Origin: Candidatus Thorarchaeota archaeon
GTDB lineage: Archaea; Asgardarchaeota; Thorarchaeia; Thorarchaeales; Thorarchaeaceae
Direction: 5' to 3'
DNA: 64,000 nt
NCBI GenBank assembly: GCA_016933575.1
Contig: JAFGAR010000088.1
Location: 203,764-267,763, forward strand
How positions within the stretch are numbered: position 1 is the first letter of the stretch; each line of letters begins with the position of its first letter. The translations under genes were made by a program, and so were the position numbers. Below are positions 28,789-37,511 of this stretch, piece by piece. The notes under the pieces were generated by a model. That model searched no databases. It had not been told where the DNA came from and saw only the letters and a list, made by a program, of their open reading frames with translations.

Positions 28789-28806
28789 GTATTTGTTGTA
28801 TTACAC
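28789..28806. repeat. TGTATTAC cluster, site 2
   Basis: GTATTTGTTGTATTACA (28789-28805) is an exact 17-bp copy of site 1. It lies in the divergent gap between LKR and the 28853 gene, close to a GAACATGTGTTC dyad. Confidence 0.75.
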
Positions 28807-28818
28807 AATTTGAAAATC

Positions 28819-28832
28819 AGAACATGTGTTCT
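28819..28832. promoter_or_regulatory. GAACAYGTGTTC dyad, copy 1
   Basis: AGAACATGTGTTCT has 6-bp inverted arms around TG. It lies about 20 bp before the preferred ATG of the 28853 gene. Two more copies follow at 29156 and 29399. Confidence 0.5.
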
Positions 28833-28852
28833 TCAATTTGGGTTTCAAGATA

Positions 28853-29149
28853 ATGTCAGCTACGTATCTCTATCTCTATGACTGTCGACGGGCAAGACAA
28901 ACAAATGCACGTCGAGTTGCATTTACTAAGGAGCTCTATGGGTATACATATACTTGGAAAACAAAATCAGGGGTTAGAGAAAAACGCAAGCCAGGTCTCT
29001 TGGATGAGTGTCTTGGAACTGAAGCTGTGGCGGACTCGGCAATTCTAGTACCTAATGAACACCGAACGATTTTTGACAGTCTGTTTTCGACCTATCAAGA
29101 TATTCTCAAACTCAAAGTCTATGAAATTGTACAAGAGATCTTTCAATGA
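28853..29149 (+). CDS. Small conserved-looking basic protein, unknown
   Basis: A 98-residue protein from ATG 28853; the frame is open from 28826, but that longer start overlaps the dyad operator. The N terminus is YLYLYDCRRARQTNARRVAF, then LYGYTYTWKTKSGVREKR, then a helical C terminus. It has many Arg/Lys and aromatic residues and could bind nucleic acid. No family is recognised. It is bracketed by GAACACGTGTTC dyads, suggesting self-regulation or regulation by a dedicated factor. Confidence 0.65.
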   Translation: MSATYLYLYDCRRARQTNARRVAFTKELYGYTYTWKTKSGVREKRKPGLLDECLGTEAVADSAILVPNEHRTIFDSLFSTYQDILKLKVYEIVQEIFQ

Positions 29150-29155
29150 GATTTG

Positions 29156-29167
29156 GAACACGTGTTC
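29156..29167. promoter_or_regulatory. GAACACGTGTTC dyad, copy 2
   Basis: A perfect 12-bp palindrome a few bases after the stop codon of the 28853 gene. Confidence 0.5.
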
Positions 29168-29398
29168 GAGTTAATCTCATGCAAAGATGTTTCCAGATAA
29201 TGGTTGTAGATTATGTGGATAATACCCCTTCATTTCCTATGGAAATGGAAAAATGGAGTGATCATGAGCGGTCATTCTAATAATGATAAAAATGGAGATA
29301 AATAAGAGCTGTGTAAACAACTATTTATACTTATTGATAACTATTCTAATAGACTTCTGATTAATATTTCTAGTGGAAATGATGGGGTACTATAGAAC

Positions 29399-29416
29399 TT
29401 AGAACACGTGTTCTAA
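29399..29416. promoter_or_regulatory. GAACACGTGTTC dyad, copy 3 (18-bp perfect palindrome)
   Basis: TTAGAACACGTGTTCTAA is self-complementary over all 18 bases. It abuts the tandem TGTATTAC sites upstream of iorA. Confidence 0.6.
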
Positions 29417-29433
29417 TGTATTACATGTATTAC
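29417..29433. repeat. TGTATTAC cluster, site 3 (tandem)
   Basis: TGTATTAC occurs twice in direct orientation (29417-29424 and 29426-29433), immediately after the 18-bp palindrome. Confidence 0.75.
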
Positions 29434-29535
29434 GGATATAAAGAAACCTAGTAGACAAAAATAATCCAATACCACAAGACTGATACAGTGTTCTTAATGC
29501 AAACCGGCATACGTTAGAAAGTGGAGGATCCATGA

Positions 29536-31428
29536 TTGGCGAAACCTCAAGAATTGCTTGAAGACACACCTGGAAAAGAAGTACTACTTCTAGCGAACGA
29601 GGCGATTGCTCGTGGAGTGTTAGAGGCTGGAGTTCGACTTGTTTCTCTCTATCCAGGCACACCTAGCAGCGAAATTGGAAACAATCTTACTTTCATGGCA
29701 CCGCATATTCCAAATTTCTACTTTGAATTCAGTACAAATGAAAAGGTAGCCTTGGAAGTTGCTGGAGCTGCTGCAGTGGCTGGTGTTAGATCCATGATGG
29801 TCTGTAAAGGACCTGGACTGAATGTTGCCGCAGATCCATTCTTTTCTCTTGCATACGTAGGAGTACGCGCTGGAATGGTCATTGTTGTTGCTGATGATCC
29901 TAGTATGTGGAGCTCACAAAATGAGAATGATAGTCGATATTATGCATTAATGGGAAACATGCCAATGATGGAACCTGCAGATCCTATCGAAGCAAAATCA
30001 ATGCTACTTGAAGCATTCAAGTTTTCTGAAATATTTGAACTTCCAGTTCTGTTTAGAACAACAACCCGTGTGAATCATACTAGAGCTCCCATAAGATATG
30101 GACCAATTCTTCCACGTCCTGACAAAGTAGAATTCAAAAAGGATCCTTTCAGATTTGTACCAATTCCATCCGTTGCTAGAACTAGACATCCATGGTTACT
30201 TGCTCAAATCGAGAAAGCACGAGAAGTATCTGAAACCAGTCCTCTTAATTTTACAGAGGGTCAAGGAGATTTAGGAATTATTACTAGTGGTGTTTCATAT
30301 AATTATGTGAAAGAAGCTCTTGTTGTAATGAACCTTAAAGCTGAAGTCTTGAAGCTTGGAATCACTCATCCAATACCTGAGAAGAAGATTATTGATTTTC
30401 TTAAGCGACATAACAAGGTAGTCATCGTAGAAGAGCTTGAACCCTTCATCGAAACACATACTCGCCGATTATCACAGCTGCATTCTATCAAAGTGGAAAT
30501 ACTCGGCAAAGATCAGGGCTATTTCTCTCGTGTTGGTGAATACAGTCCTCGAATAGTTATGGAAGTCCTGTGCACAATTAATAATTGTAATACACCTATT
30601 AATTGGACAGAGATTGACAATAGAGTAGGAAAGATACCCGACTTACCACCAAGACCTCCTCTGCTATGCGCAGGTTGTCCTCATCGAGCATCTTACTATG
30701 CCATTCGAACAGCAACTAGAGGAAAAGCAATCTATCCTTCTGATATCGGTTGCTATACTTTGAGTATAGCTCCGCCTCTGGAAACAGCAGACATTCTCTT
30801 TGATATGGGTTCGTCGATTTCTACTGCATGTGGAATAGCAGAAGTAACTGACCAAGATGTTGTAGCAACAATTGGCGATAGTACCTTCTTTGCATCCGGA
30901 TTGCCCGGAATTGTTAATGCGGTATACAATCAACATCGAATTTGTCTTGTTGTTCTTGACAACAGAACAACAGCAATGACTGGGCATCAACCACATCCTG
31001 GTACAGGGATTACAGGTATGCAAAAGAAAGTTACACCTCTAGACATCGAAGATGTATGTAAGGGTCTCGGTGTGAAATATGTTAAAACAATCAATCCTTT
31101 TGAATCAGTAGCTGGTCTTGTTGGCGAAGTTCGAGAGATGGTAAAATGGTCTAGAGAGAATCATAGTCCTGCAGTACTAGTTTCCAAAGAACCATGTGCT
31201 TTGCTGACAGCTGCTGATCGTCGTCGTCAAGGACTTACTCCACCAAAATACTATGTTGATTCAGAAACATGTACTGCCTGCAAACGTTGCCTTAATCGTT
31301 TATCTTGTCCTGCAATGTACATGGACCCTGATACAGAAAAAGCAGTCATAGATGAAACACTCTGTAATCTATGTGGAACATGTGTAGCAGTCTGCCCTCA
31401 AGGTGCAATTAAGCAGGAGGGTAAATAA
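29536..31428 (+). CDS. iorA: Indolepyruvate:ferredoxin oxidoreductase alpha subunit
   Basis: A 630-residue IorA, oxidising aryl pyruvates from aromatic amino acids to aryl-acetyl-CoA with ferredoxin reduction. The N-terminal pyrimidine-type domain has SLYPGTPSSEIGN. The TPP-binding motif is GDSTFFASGLPGIVNA...LDNRTTAMTG. The C terminus carries two 4Fe-4S motifs (CTACKRCLNRLSCP and CNLCGTCVAVCP). The start is TTG at 29536, set by GGAGG 8-9 bp upstream; the nearby ATG at 29532 is out of frame and stops at once. iorB follows with no gap. Confidence 0.96.
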   Translation: MAKPQELLEDTPGKEVLLLANEAIARGVLEAGVRLVSLYPGTPSSEIGNNLTFMAPHIPNFYFEFSTNEKVALEVAGAAAVAGVRSMMVCKGPGLNVAADPFFSLAYVGVRAGMVIVVADDPSMWSSQNENDSRYYALMGNMPMMEPADPIEAKSMLLEAFKFSEIFELPVLFRTTTRVNHTRAPIRYGPILPRPDKVEFKKDPFRFVPIPSVARTRHPWLLAQIEKAREVSETSPLNFTEGQGDLGIITSGVSYNYVKEALVVMNLKAEVLKLGITHPIPEKKIIDFLKRHNKVVIVEELEPFIETHTRRLSQLHSIKVEILGKDQGYFSRVGEYSPRIVMEVLCTINNCNTPINWTEIDNRVGKIPDLPPRPPLLCAGCPHRASYYAIRTATRGKAIYPSDIGCYTLSIAPPLETADILFDMGSSISTACGIAEVTDQDVVATIGDSTFFASGLPGIVNAVYNQHRICLVVLDNRTTAMTGHQPHPGTGITGMQKKVTPLDIEDVCKGLGVKYVKTINPFESVAGLVGEVREMVKWSRENHSPAVLVSKEPCALLTAADRRRQGLTPPKYYVDSETCTACKRCLNRLSCPAMYMDPDTEKAVIDETLCNLCGTCVAVCPQGAIKQEGK

Positions 31429-32043
31429 ATGAGTCGTAATACTAGTAATACAATTATCAACATAGCTATATCCGGCGTTGGCGGTCAAGGTGTCTTGACT
31501 CTTGCAGAACTTCTTGCAAAGGCAGCCCTGAAAGAAGGCTTGAACGTGCGGGTCGGTGAGATTCATGGAATGGCTCAACGAGGTGGTCATGTAGTATGTA
31601 CCGTTAGAATCGGTGATGCTCACGGTCCAGTAATTGACACAGGTACTGCAGATCTATTAGTTGGTTTTGAACCGGTTGAAACATTAAGAGAAATTCATCT
31701 AGTCAAAAGGGGTGGATATGTGCTGATGAGTTCACATATTCAATTTCCTGTAGCAGTATCTATGGGGAAGGCCAAGTACCCAAGTAATGATGAAATCCTA
31801 GACACAATCAAGACATTCACGAACAAGATTATTGAATTCGATGCAATGGAGGTCGCCCGGAACTCAGGAAGTTCCAGAGCATTAAACATGGTCATGTTTG
31901 GTGGAATCATCGGCACTGGTCTTGTTCCAATTAGCAAAGATGCTGCTCTTCAAGTCATACGTGAATCGTTTCCCTCTAAATTTGAGAAAATAAACACAAT
32001 TGCAGCAGAAACGGGTATCAACAAGGTCAAGCAATTGCTCTAA
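31429..32043 (+). CDS. iorB: Indolepyruvate:ferredoxin oxidoreductase beta subunit
   Basis: A 204-residue gamma/POR-domain subunit paired with IorA. Typical motifs are SGVGGQGVLTLAELLAKAA near the N terminus, EIHGMAQRGGHV, and a GFEPVETLRE block. It directly abuts the iorA stop, with GGAGG in the iorA end as its ribosome-binding site. It lies convergent to hypF, with a TGTATTAC-type repeat in the 23-bp gap. Confidence 0.95.
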   Translation: MSRNTSNTIINIAISGVGGQGVLTLAELLAKAALKEGLNVRVGEIHGMAQRGGHVVCTVRIGDAHGPVIDTGTADLLVGFEPVETLREIHLVKRGGYVLMSSHIQFPVAVSMGKAKYPSNDEILDTIKTFTNKIIEFDAMEVARNSGSSRALNMVMFGGIIGTGLVPISKDAALQVIRESFPSKFEKINTIAAETGINKVKQLL

Positions 32044-32046
32044 TTA

Positions 32047-32064
32047 TGTATTAATTGTATTACA
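32047..32064. repeat. TGTATTAC cluster, site 4
   Basis: TGTATTAATTGTATTACA fills the short gap between the convergent stop codons of iorB and hypF. No promoter is expected there. Confidence 0.75.
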
Positions 32065-32066
32065 TA

Positions 32067-34427
32067 TTATGACCACTGATTGACGAACAGAGCTGCACTA
32101 CTTGCAACTTGTCCTGCTGATACTCCACCATCGCCAGGTGGAATAATTGAATGAAATATAGGAACCAATCCAGACCGCTTCACTTGTTTCCCAATTGCTG
32201 ATGTGATAATCCGATTAAGAGCCACCCCACCAGAAAATCCAATATGTAACACTCCTTCTTCTTCAGCCACATCACAGGCAAGCTTTGCAAGACTCTCACC
32301 TAAATGCCATTGAGCGATATATGCAAGTTCCTTTCTACTGACTCCTTTATTCTTGAGATCAAGAATCTCCAAGAGTGAATTAGTAGTGTCCAAAACAGGA
32401 CCATAATCTGCTTCTACAAATCTTGGTTCGATTCTAATATCACTAGGATGAGCGACTGCCTCCAATTTTATTGGACACTCACCATCATACGAGTTTTCTG
32501 AGCAAATATCCAGGGCAAGAGCTATAGCATCAAGAAATCGACCAGCACTCGTACTTGAAATCGTGTTTATTCTCTGTCTTTCAGATTTGAGTAGAGTTTC
32601 CAATACTTGTTCAGAAATTGGTGTATTAGGTCCCACTTGGGATGATCCTAACATATCCAGGAGTTTCTTACTATCTATCTCTTCTCCAACAATTCCAATG
32701 AGTGATCGTGCAGCATAGACTGCAGACAAATCACCACCTGTGTATACCTGAGAAACAAGCCCTCCTCTTCTCTCAGATTCTTCACAATTACCAACAAGAA
32801 TCTCACCACCCCAAGCAGTTCCATCTGTTCCATATCCATATCCATCAGCTGTAATACAAACAATACGACTATCACAGGGAATCACACCATCAACCATTAC
32901 TGCTGCAAGATGTGCGTGATGATGTTGAATACGAAAGAGGGGAACATTGTTGCTGTTAGACAATCTTTGAGCCAATTCAGTGCTCAAGAATTCAGGATGC
33001 AAATCACAGGCAACAGCATCTAACTTATTGACATCAAGAAGATGTAACATATGTTCAATTGCATCAGAGAGAAAATCAATATTTTCTGATTGATCAGTAT
33101 CTCCAATGTATTGTGTCATATATATTCGACCAGATTTTAGGACCGCCCCTGTTGTTTTTTCTTCTGGACCAACACCAATAATTCTGAGAGATCTCCATGG
33201 CCCGCCAAAGTGAAGTGGTTCTGGTACGTAGCCCCTTGCACGTCTGATGAAAACAGGACTTGTATCATCTAACAATTTGACAACTGAATCATCAGCCCGT
33301 TGATGGATCCTTCGGTTGTGAACTAAGAAATAATCGACAATATCGCTCAGTTCACTCATTATTTTACTCGAATCAATGTACATAGGGACCCCAGTAGGGT
33401 TCGCACTTGTCATGACCAAAGCTGGTTCCTTAGTGTACTTGAAAAGAAGATGATGCATTGGTGCGTATGGTAACATGACTCCGATACTGTCCAAGTTCGG
33501 AGCTATAGCATCTAAGACATCATGCTGTAATATCTGTAATACATTATTTTCAAAGTTCTTCTTCGCCAAGACTATAGGTCTTCTCCATGAAGTGAGAATT
33601 CTTTCTTCAACTTCATTGATATTAACGATACCTTTGAGAGTTTTCAAATCCCGAACCATAATCGCAAATGGTTGGGTTGGTCTTCCTTTTCTTAGTCTTA
33701 ATCTATGAATTACTCTATGATCACTAGTCTTTGTTGCAATGTGAGTTCCAGATATTCCTTGAAGTGCGACTATCTTATCACGGTCAATTAGATTCGCAGT
33801 CATTTCAATTGGATTTCTATCAGAGACCGTTTCACTATCTTTGTCAAGAAGTCGGTAAATTGGACCACACGTTTCACAGGCTGTTGTCTGAGCATGATAT
33901 CTTCTATCAAAGGGATTTGTATAACCTGTATTACAAATATTACATAATGGAAAATCTATCATAGTAGTATTTGGTCTATCGTAAGGAAGATCTGTAACAG
34001 TTGAGAACCTTGGTCCACACGCCGCACATGATGTGAATGGGTAGAGATACCAATGAGATGTTGGATCATCTAGATCCCTGATGCAATCATCACAGATTGC
34101 AATGTCTGGTGGTAATACAGGAATAGCGTCTTTATTTCTCTCTGTTGAAGACTTACGGATTTCGAACTCTCTGAATACCTTCTGTGAATTTGACCATTGT
34201 ACGTCGAGCGAATCTATCCTTGATATCGAAGGAGAATCATGTTTAATATTCCAAATCAAATTTTGAATACTTTCTTCTTCACCTTCAACAATAATCTCAA
34301 CACCTGCATCACCAAGATTCTTGACATAGCCATCAAGCGACAATGACTTTGCAATACGATAGATGAAAGGTCTAAATCCTACTCCTTGAACGATTCCAGT
34401 TACATGGATTGTCGCTTGTTTTTGCAC
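32067..34427 (-). CDS. hypF: Carbamoyltransferase HypF
   Basis: A 786-residue HypF, which makes the thiocarbamate on HypE as the source of CN ligands for [NiFe] hydrogenase. In order: acylphosphatase domain (VTGIVQGVGFRPFIYR, residues 6-90), two zinc-finger motifs (CDDCIRDL...CAACGPRF and CNICNTGY...CETCGPIY, about 110-190), YrdC-like domain (IVALQGISGTHIA; KKGRP-like RLRKGRPTQPFAIM) and Kae1-like carbamoyltransferase domain with HHHAHLAAVM. Length is normal. No other hyp gene or hydrogenase is in the window. Two weaker TGTATTAC-like repeats lie inside the coding region (around 33528 and 33928-33945). Confidence 0.96.
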   Translation of the reverse strand: MQKQATIHVTGIVQGVGFRPFIYRIAKSLSLDGYVKNLGDAGVEIIVEGEEESIQNLIWNIKHDSPSISRIDSLDVQWSNSQKVFREFEIRKSSTERNKDAIPVLPPDIAICDDCIRDLDDPTSHWYLYPFTSCAACGPRFSTVTDLPYDRPNTTMIDFPLCNICNTGYTNPFDRRYHAQTTACETCGPIYRLLDKDSETVSDRNPIEMTANLIDRDKIVALQGISGTHIATKTSDHRVIHRLRLRKGRPTQPFAIMVRDLKTLKGIVNINEVEERILTSWRRPIVLAKKNFENNVLQILQHDVLDAIAPNLDSIGVMLPYAPMHHLLFKYTKEPALVMTSANPTGVPMYIDSSKIMSELSDIVDYFLVHNRRIHQRADDSVVKLLDDTSPVFIRRARGYVPEPLHFGGPWRSLRIIGVGPEEKTTGAVLKSGRIYMTQYIGDTDQSENIDFLSDAIEHMLHLLDVNKLDAVACDLHPEFLSTELAQRLSNSNNVPLFRIQHHHAHLAAVMVDGVIPCDSRIVCITADGYGYGTDGTAWGGEILVGNCEESERRGGLVSQVYTGGDLSAVYAARSLIGIVGEEIDSKKLLDMLGSSQVGPNTPISEQVLETLLKSERQRINTISSTSAGRFLDAIALALDICSENSYDGECPIKLEAVAHPSDIRIEPRFVEADYGPVLDTTNSLLEILDLKNKGVSRKELAYIAQWHLGESLAKLACDVAEEEGVLHIGFSGGVALNRIITSAIGKQVKRSGLVPIFHSIIPPGDGGVSAGQVASSAALFVNQWS

Positions 34428-34505
34428 TGTAGTAGCTCCTTCACATTTTAATATTCAAACTAAATATTAATCCAATGACGTGGTCCTATAACGACTTAAT
34501 GTATC

Positions 34506-34523
34506 GTAATACAAATAATACAA
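34506..34523. repeat. TGTATTAC cluster, site 5
   Basis: GTAATACAAATAATACA, in the divergent gap between hypF and the 34586 gene. An identical 17-mer lies at 36113-36129 and its exact reverse complement at 35727-35743. Confidence 0.75.
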
Positions 34524-34585
34524 TCATATATTCTACTTAGTATAGGTCCTCTTAAGGCTTGAAACATATAAACATCTGATCAGGC

Positions 34586-34999
34586 TTGACGACTAACACT
34601 CCTATCAAATCATTAGTTCACGAACCAGAGACAACCCCCTCAGTCTTAGCTTCAATTCCTGACAGTCTCAAGTATACACTTCTTGAGTCTATCAGTGTTG
34701 AGAAAAAATCAAGAAAATCAATACTTGTTTCAAGTAACAATCTCACAAATCGTTTCATTCTATCAAGATGGGGAATTCGACCATCTCAGCGAAGGCGATA
34801 CAAGAATCTATTTTCATCGATAAGAAAACACTGCCGAATACTCTTTCAACATTATCTTCTTCGTGGACGTATAGAATGGATTGATAATTCAGGAAAACAT
34901 CTCTTTGGTGTTTTCAAATTTGATGAAGTACGTGGCAATCTAATCTTGGGATTTGTTCCAATGTCTCCAGAATCCGAATGGACTCTTTCTAATCGATGA
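34586..34999 (+). CDS. Hypothetical protein, basic, 137 residues
   Basis: Open from TTG 34586. A Ser/Thr-rich N terminus is followed by a basic core (SRWGIRPSQRRRYKNLFSSI) and a beta-rich C terminus (GRIEWIDNSGKHLFGVFKF). No family is recognised. The start is uncertain because no clear ribosome-binding site is seen. The first of three successive unrecognised plus-strand genes lying between TGTATTAC sites. Confidence 0.5.
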   Translation: MTTNTPIKSLVHEPETTPSVLASIPDSLKYTLLESISVEKKSRKSILVSSNNLTNRFILSRWGIRPSQRRRYKNLFSSIRKHCRILFQHYLLRGRIEWIDNSGKHLFGVFKFDEVRGNLILGFVPMSPESEWTLSNR

Positions 35000-35016
35000 C
35001 ATCCATTAGCGTTTTC

Positions 35017-35034
35017 TGTAATACAAGTATCACA
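35017..35034. repeat. TGTATTAC cluster, site 6 (divergent copy)
   Basis: TGTAATACAAGTATCACA, 18 bp after the stop of the 34586 gene; a variant with one degenerate half-site. Confidence 0.55.
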
Positions 35035-35185
35035 ATATTTAAAGAAGAGGAATAAGTTATCTACCTTTGTATACAATATTGTATCCGTGCAGAACAACAG
35101 ACTTCACATTGAAGGAAATGCGTTATTGGTGGCTTAGAAGGCTTTTAGAAGCATTTTCTATCTACCATGAAGGAGCACTACCAGG

Positions 35186-35716
35186 ATGAACAATAATGAT
35201 AAAAAAATGAGGGAGATAGCATCTGGAACAAAACAGGTATTACAAGAACCAATTCTTAGACTACTACAAGCCGGGTCTGTACTAAGTCTCCCACAGCTTG
35301 AAACACTTCTAATAGATTTGGTCATCGAAGACAACTATGGTACTCATATCACTTATGATGATAAAGCATCTTTTAGATCCAAATCCGGAACTAGATCAAA
35401 AGGCGTTTCAAGAGGTGCATTCAATAGAACATTAAAACAAGCCAGAAAAAATGTGACAAGGTGTCTCTATACAATGCTACTCCTTACTTACCTTGGTTTG
35501 TTTGAACTTACGATATTTCGTCCTTTCGAAGAAGTTGCAGCTCGTATCGGCGATTATCGTAGAATCAGAGAAATACTCGCAGGGAAGACAGACTTGAGTC
35601 AAGAGGATCTAGAAAGCATCAAAGTCACTGAACGTACGATTATTGCAGCCTTAGAAGATTTAGTTTCATCTCTTGCATTAAAGACCGAAACTTCAAGAAG
35701 GAAACCTATGGAATAA
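35186..35716 (+). CDS. Hypothetical helical protein, 176 residues
   Basis: ATG start with GGAG about 12 bp upstream. Mostly helical; an Arg/Lys-rich central segment (SKSGTRSKGVSRGAFN, then RTLKQARKNVTRCLYTMLLL) may contact nucleic acid or membranes. A C-terminal helix pair follows. No recognised family and no enzyme motif. It lies within the TGTATTAC-site cluster, with a copy 11 bp after its stop codon. Confidence 0.65.
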   Translation: MNNNDKKMREIASGTKQVLQEPILRLLQAGSVLSLPQLETLLIDLVIEDNYGTHITYDDKASFRSKSGTRSKGVSRGAFNRTLKQARKNVTRCLYTMLLLTYLGLFELTIFRPFEEVAARIGDYRRIREILAGKTDLSQEDLESIKVTERTIIAALEDLVSSLALKTETSRRKPME

Positions 35717-35726
35717 TTTGAAAATA

Positions 35727-35744
35727 TGTATTATTTGTATTACA
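35727..35744. repeat. TGTATTAC cluster, site 7
   Basis: TGTATTATTTGTATTACA, 11 bp after the stop of the 35186 gene; the exact reverse complement of sites 5 and 8 over 17 bases. Confidence 0.75.
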
Positions 35745-36112
35745 TCATGAATTCTAGATAGTCCTAGAATTTTAGTCAGAGCTGTAAAAAAGAAACGGCT
35801 CGAGTGTGTCGTACAGAAGAAGCGCGACAGACATCTGGAATCACATTCCGGCACTAGCGCATTCAAGCTACCGTTAAGTCATCCTGGAGATTTTTTGAGG
35901 AGATAGAGATGACAATGAAAGTACCTGAAACGTCAGAGTGATTGTGATCCATCGACGTCAGCCTATCTTCCATTGTTACAACACACTCATACAATGACAT
36001 GTAACAATTGTACATAGTTCTAATCTTAGAACGAGAAATTCTAGGTCAAATCATCAAAGTCTTGGCGCGAAATTATATCGAAAGGATTAGAATCTCCATA
36101 TATCTAATACTA

Positions 36113-36129
36113 GTAATACAAATAATACA
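36113..36129. repeat. TGTATTAC cluster, site 8
   Basis: GTAATACAAATAATACA, about 90 bp upstream of the HEAT-like gene start; identical to site 5. Confidence 0.75.
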
Positions 36130-36217
36130 TTTTCTACTCAATAGCACAATTAATCACATAAGTATGAGAACCATATCAAAAGTAAACCAATGATTATCAA
36201 AATCACGAGGTCCAGTA

Positions 36218-37447
36218 TTGTCTGAAGAAAAGAATCGTTCATCAATCCTGAAAGCCGCAAAAGACCGCGCAAGGCAATCAGAAATGCAATCAAATATTCA
36301 AATGATTACTGATGCCATTGGAGACCGAAGGGATCGCGACCTATTAGACATTCTTTCCCAATTGGAACAAGATACTGGTTGGCCAATCGCTCTCGAGTAT
36401 CTACTTGAAGCAAAAGACTTTTGCTACTCACTTCCAATTGGATCTGGTCCAATAAGGACTCAACTAGAACCCCTCAAGTATCGAGAGATGGTATTTTCCA
36501 TTTTTTCATGTGATGGACTTGAGCCAATTATCACGCCTACCATTGAACTACTAACTCCTTTGAAAGACGAGCACTCCCTTCTGGATGCATCTCGCAAATT
36601 GCGCAACAGAATCGAGCAATTAGCTATGAATCAAATTCAATCTGGAGATACATTGTTTTTCGACTCTTCAGATTTTGGAATCTCATTTTCAAAAGAATTC
36701 TCAAACACACTTGATCAAATGATGAACAAACAAATCCATGGACTGGTCTTGGAGAAACATAATGATGAGATTGACATCAGTCCTCTTTGGCAATATGAAA
36801 CAGGTCGTTTAACATTATCAAAATTGGGAATTAGAGGGAAGGAGATAGATCTTGAAACTGCTAATCTAGTATTATCTGTAATACAACAACCAATCACAAT
36901 CTCTAATTCTTCTACACACAATAGTTCCCCATTACATCATCCAACAAATCCAAAATACAGGGAATTGCTTGACTGCATTATTGAACAGAACATCGATGGA
37001 CTGCGTTCATTGTCAAGTAGACATTCTTACATTATACTAAAACAACTATTAGAGGAAGCAATAGATCGATATGCTCAAACATCATCAAGTCTAGATTATA
37101 GACGAATTCTAAATCTTATCAATGCTCATGTCAGAATCCGAACTCCAGAATCAATTCAATTACTTCAACTTCTCATAAATCACAAGGATATACGTATTGC
37201 ATCTGTGGCAATCACGGCTTTGGGCAACTTCTATCACGAGTCAGCTGTATATGTCTTGGTGGATTCTTTATGTGATACCAAAAATATGGAGATTGTAAGA
37301 AGAACCACAGCTGCAATCAAAACCATTGCACGAAGGTGTCCAGAAACCAATTATGTAATCATGCAAGCTCTTGAATCTGCATGTACACACAAAGCTCGAT
37401 TACGACATATACAGAAGGAAATTGGCAAGCAAAAGGCTTTGTATTAA
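36218..37447 (+). CDS. HEAT-repeat-like protein, unknown function
   Basis: A 409-residue protein with a TTG start. The N-terminal 230 residues are helical with no recognised motif. The C-terminal part (residues about 245-409) looks like HEAT/armadillo-type helical repeats, for example DIRIASVAITALGNFYHESA followed by MEIVRRTTAAIKTIARRCPE. Such solenoids usually bind proteins. Its stop codon lies inside a TGTATTAC-type site. The next gene (ACD alpha) is on the same strand. Confidence 0.68.
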   Translation: MSEEKNRSSILKAAKDRARQSEMQSNIQMITDAIGDRRDRDLLDILSQLEQDTGWPIALEYLLEAKDFCYSLPIGSGPIRTQLEPLKYREMVFSIFSCDGLEPIITPTIELLTPLKDEHSLLDASRKLRNRIEQLAMNQIQSGDTLFFDSSDFGISFSKEFSNTLDQMMNKQIHGLVLEKHNDEIDISPLWQYETGRLTLSKLGIRGKEIDLETANLVLSVIQQPITISNSSTHNSSPLHHPTNPKYRELLDCIIEQNIDGLRSLSSRHSYIILKQLLEEAIDRYAQTSSSLDYRRILNLINAHVRIRTPESIQLLQLLINHKDIRIASVAITALGNFYHESAVYVLVDSLCDTKNMEIVRRTTAAIKTIARRCPETNYVIMQALESACTHKARLRHIQKEIGKQKALY

Positions 37448-37457
37448 TAGTATTACA
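37440..37457. repeat. TGTATTAC cluster, site 9
   Basis: TGTATTAATAGTATTACA overlaps the stop codon of the HEAT-like gene; it differs from site 4 at one base. Confidence 0.7.
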
Positions 37458-37511
37458 TGTATTTTATTACTCTCGACAGACATAAATCGTATTCGTATCA
37501 GGCGTCAGATT

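Larger units (their letters stand above)
29150..29535. promoter_or_regulatory. 386-bp regulatory gap upstream of iorA
   Basis: No gene is seen. It contains GAACACGTGTTC at 29156-29167 and the perfect 18-bp palindrome TTAGAACACGTGTTCTAA at 29399-29416. The latter runs directly into a tandem TGTATTAC pair (29417-29433). This composite lies about 120 bp before the iorA start, a plausible operator region for iorAB. Confidence 0.55.
35717..36217. other. 501-bp gap holding two TGTATTAC-type sites
   Basis: No gene of useful length is seen; a 9-codon frame after a GAGGAGAT sequence at about 35897 is too short to claim. Two repeat sites are present (35727-35744 and 36113-36129), which are reverse complements of each other. 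Confidence 0.5.

Noticed and set aside
33928..33945. TGTATTAC-like pair inside hypF counted as an array site
   Set aside because: It is in a conserved coding region (around the zinc-finger motif), so codon constraint may explain it; left out of the count.
36008..36193. 61-residue frame in the 35.7-36.2 kb gap
   Set aside because: Contains a repeat site, has Ile-rich low-complexity composition and no start signal.
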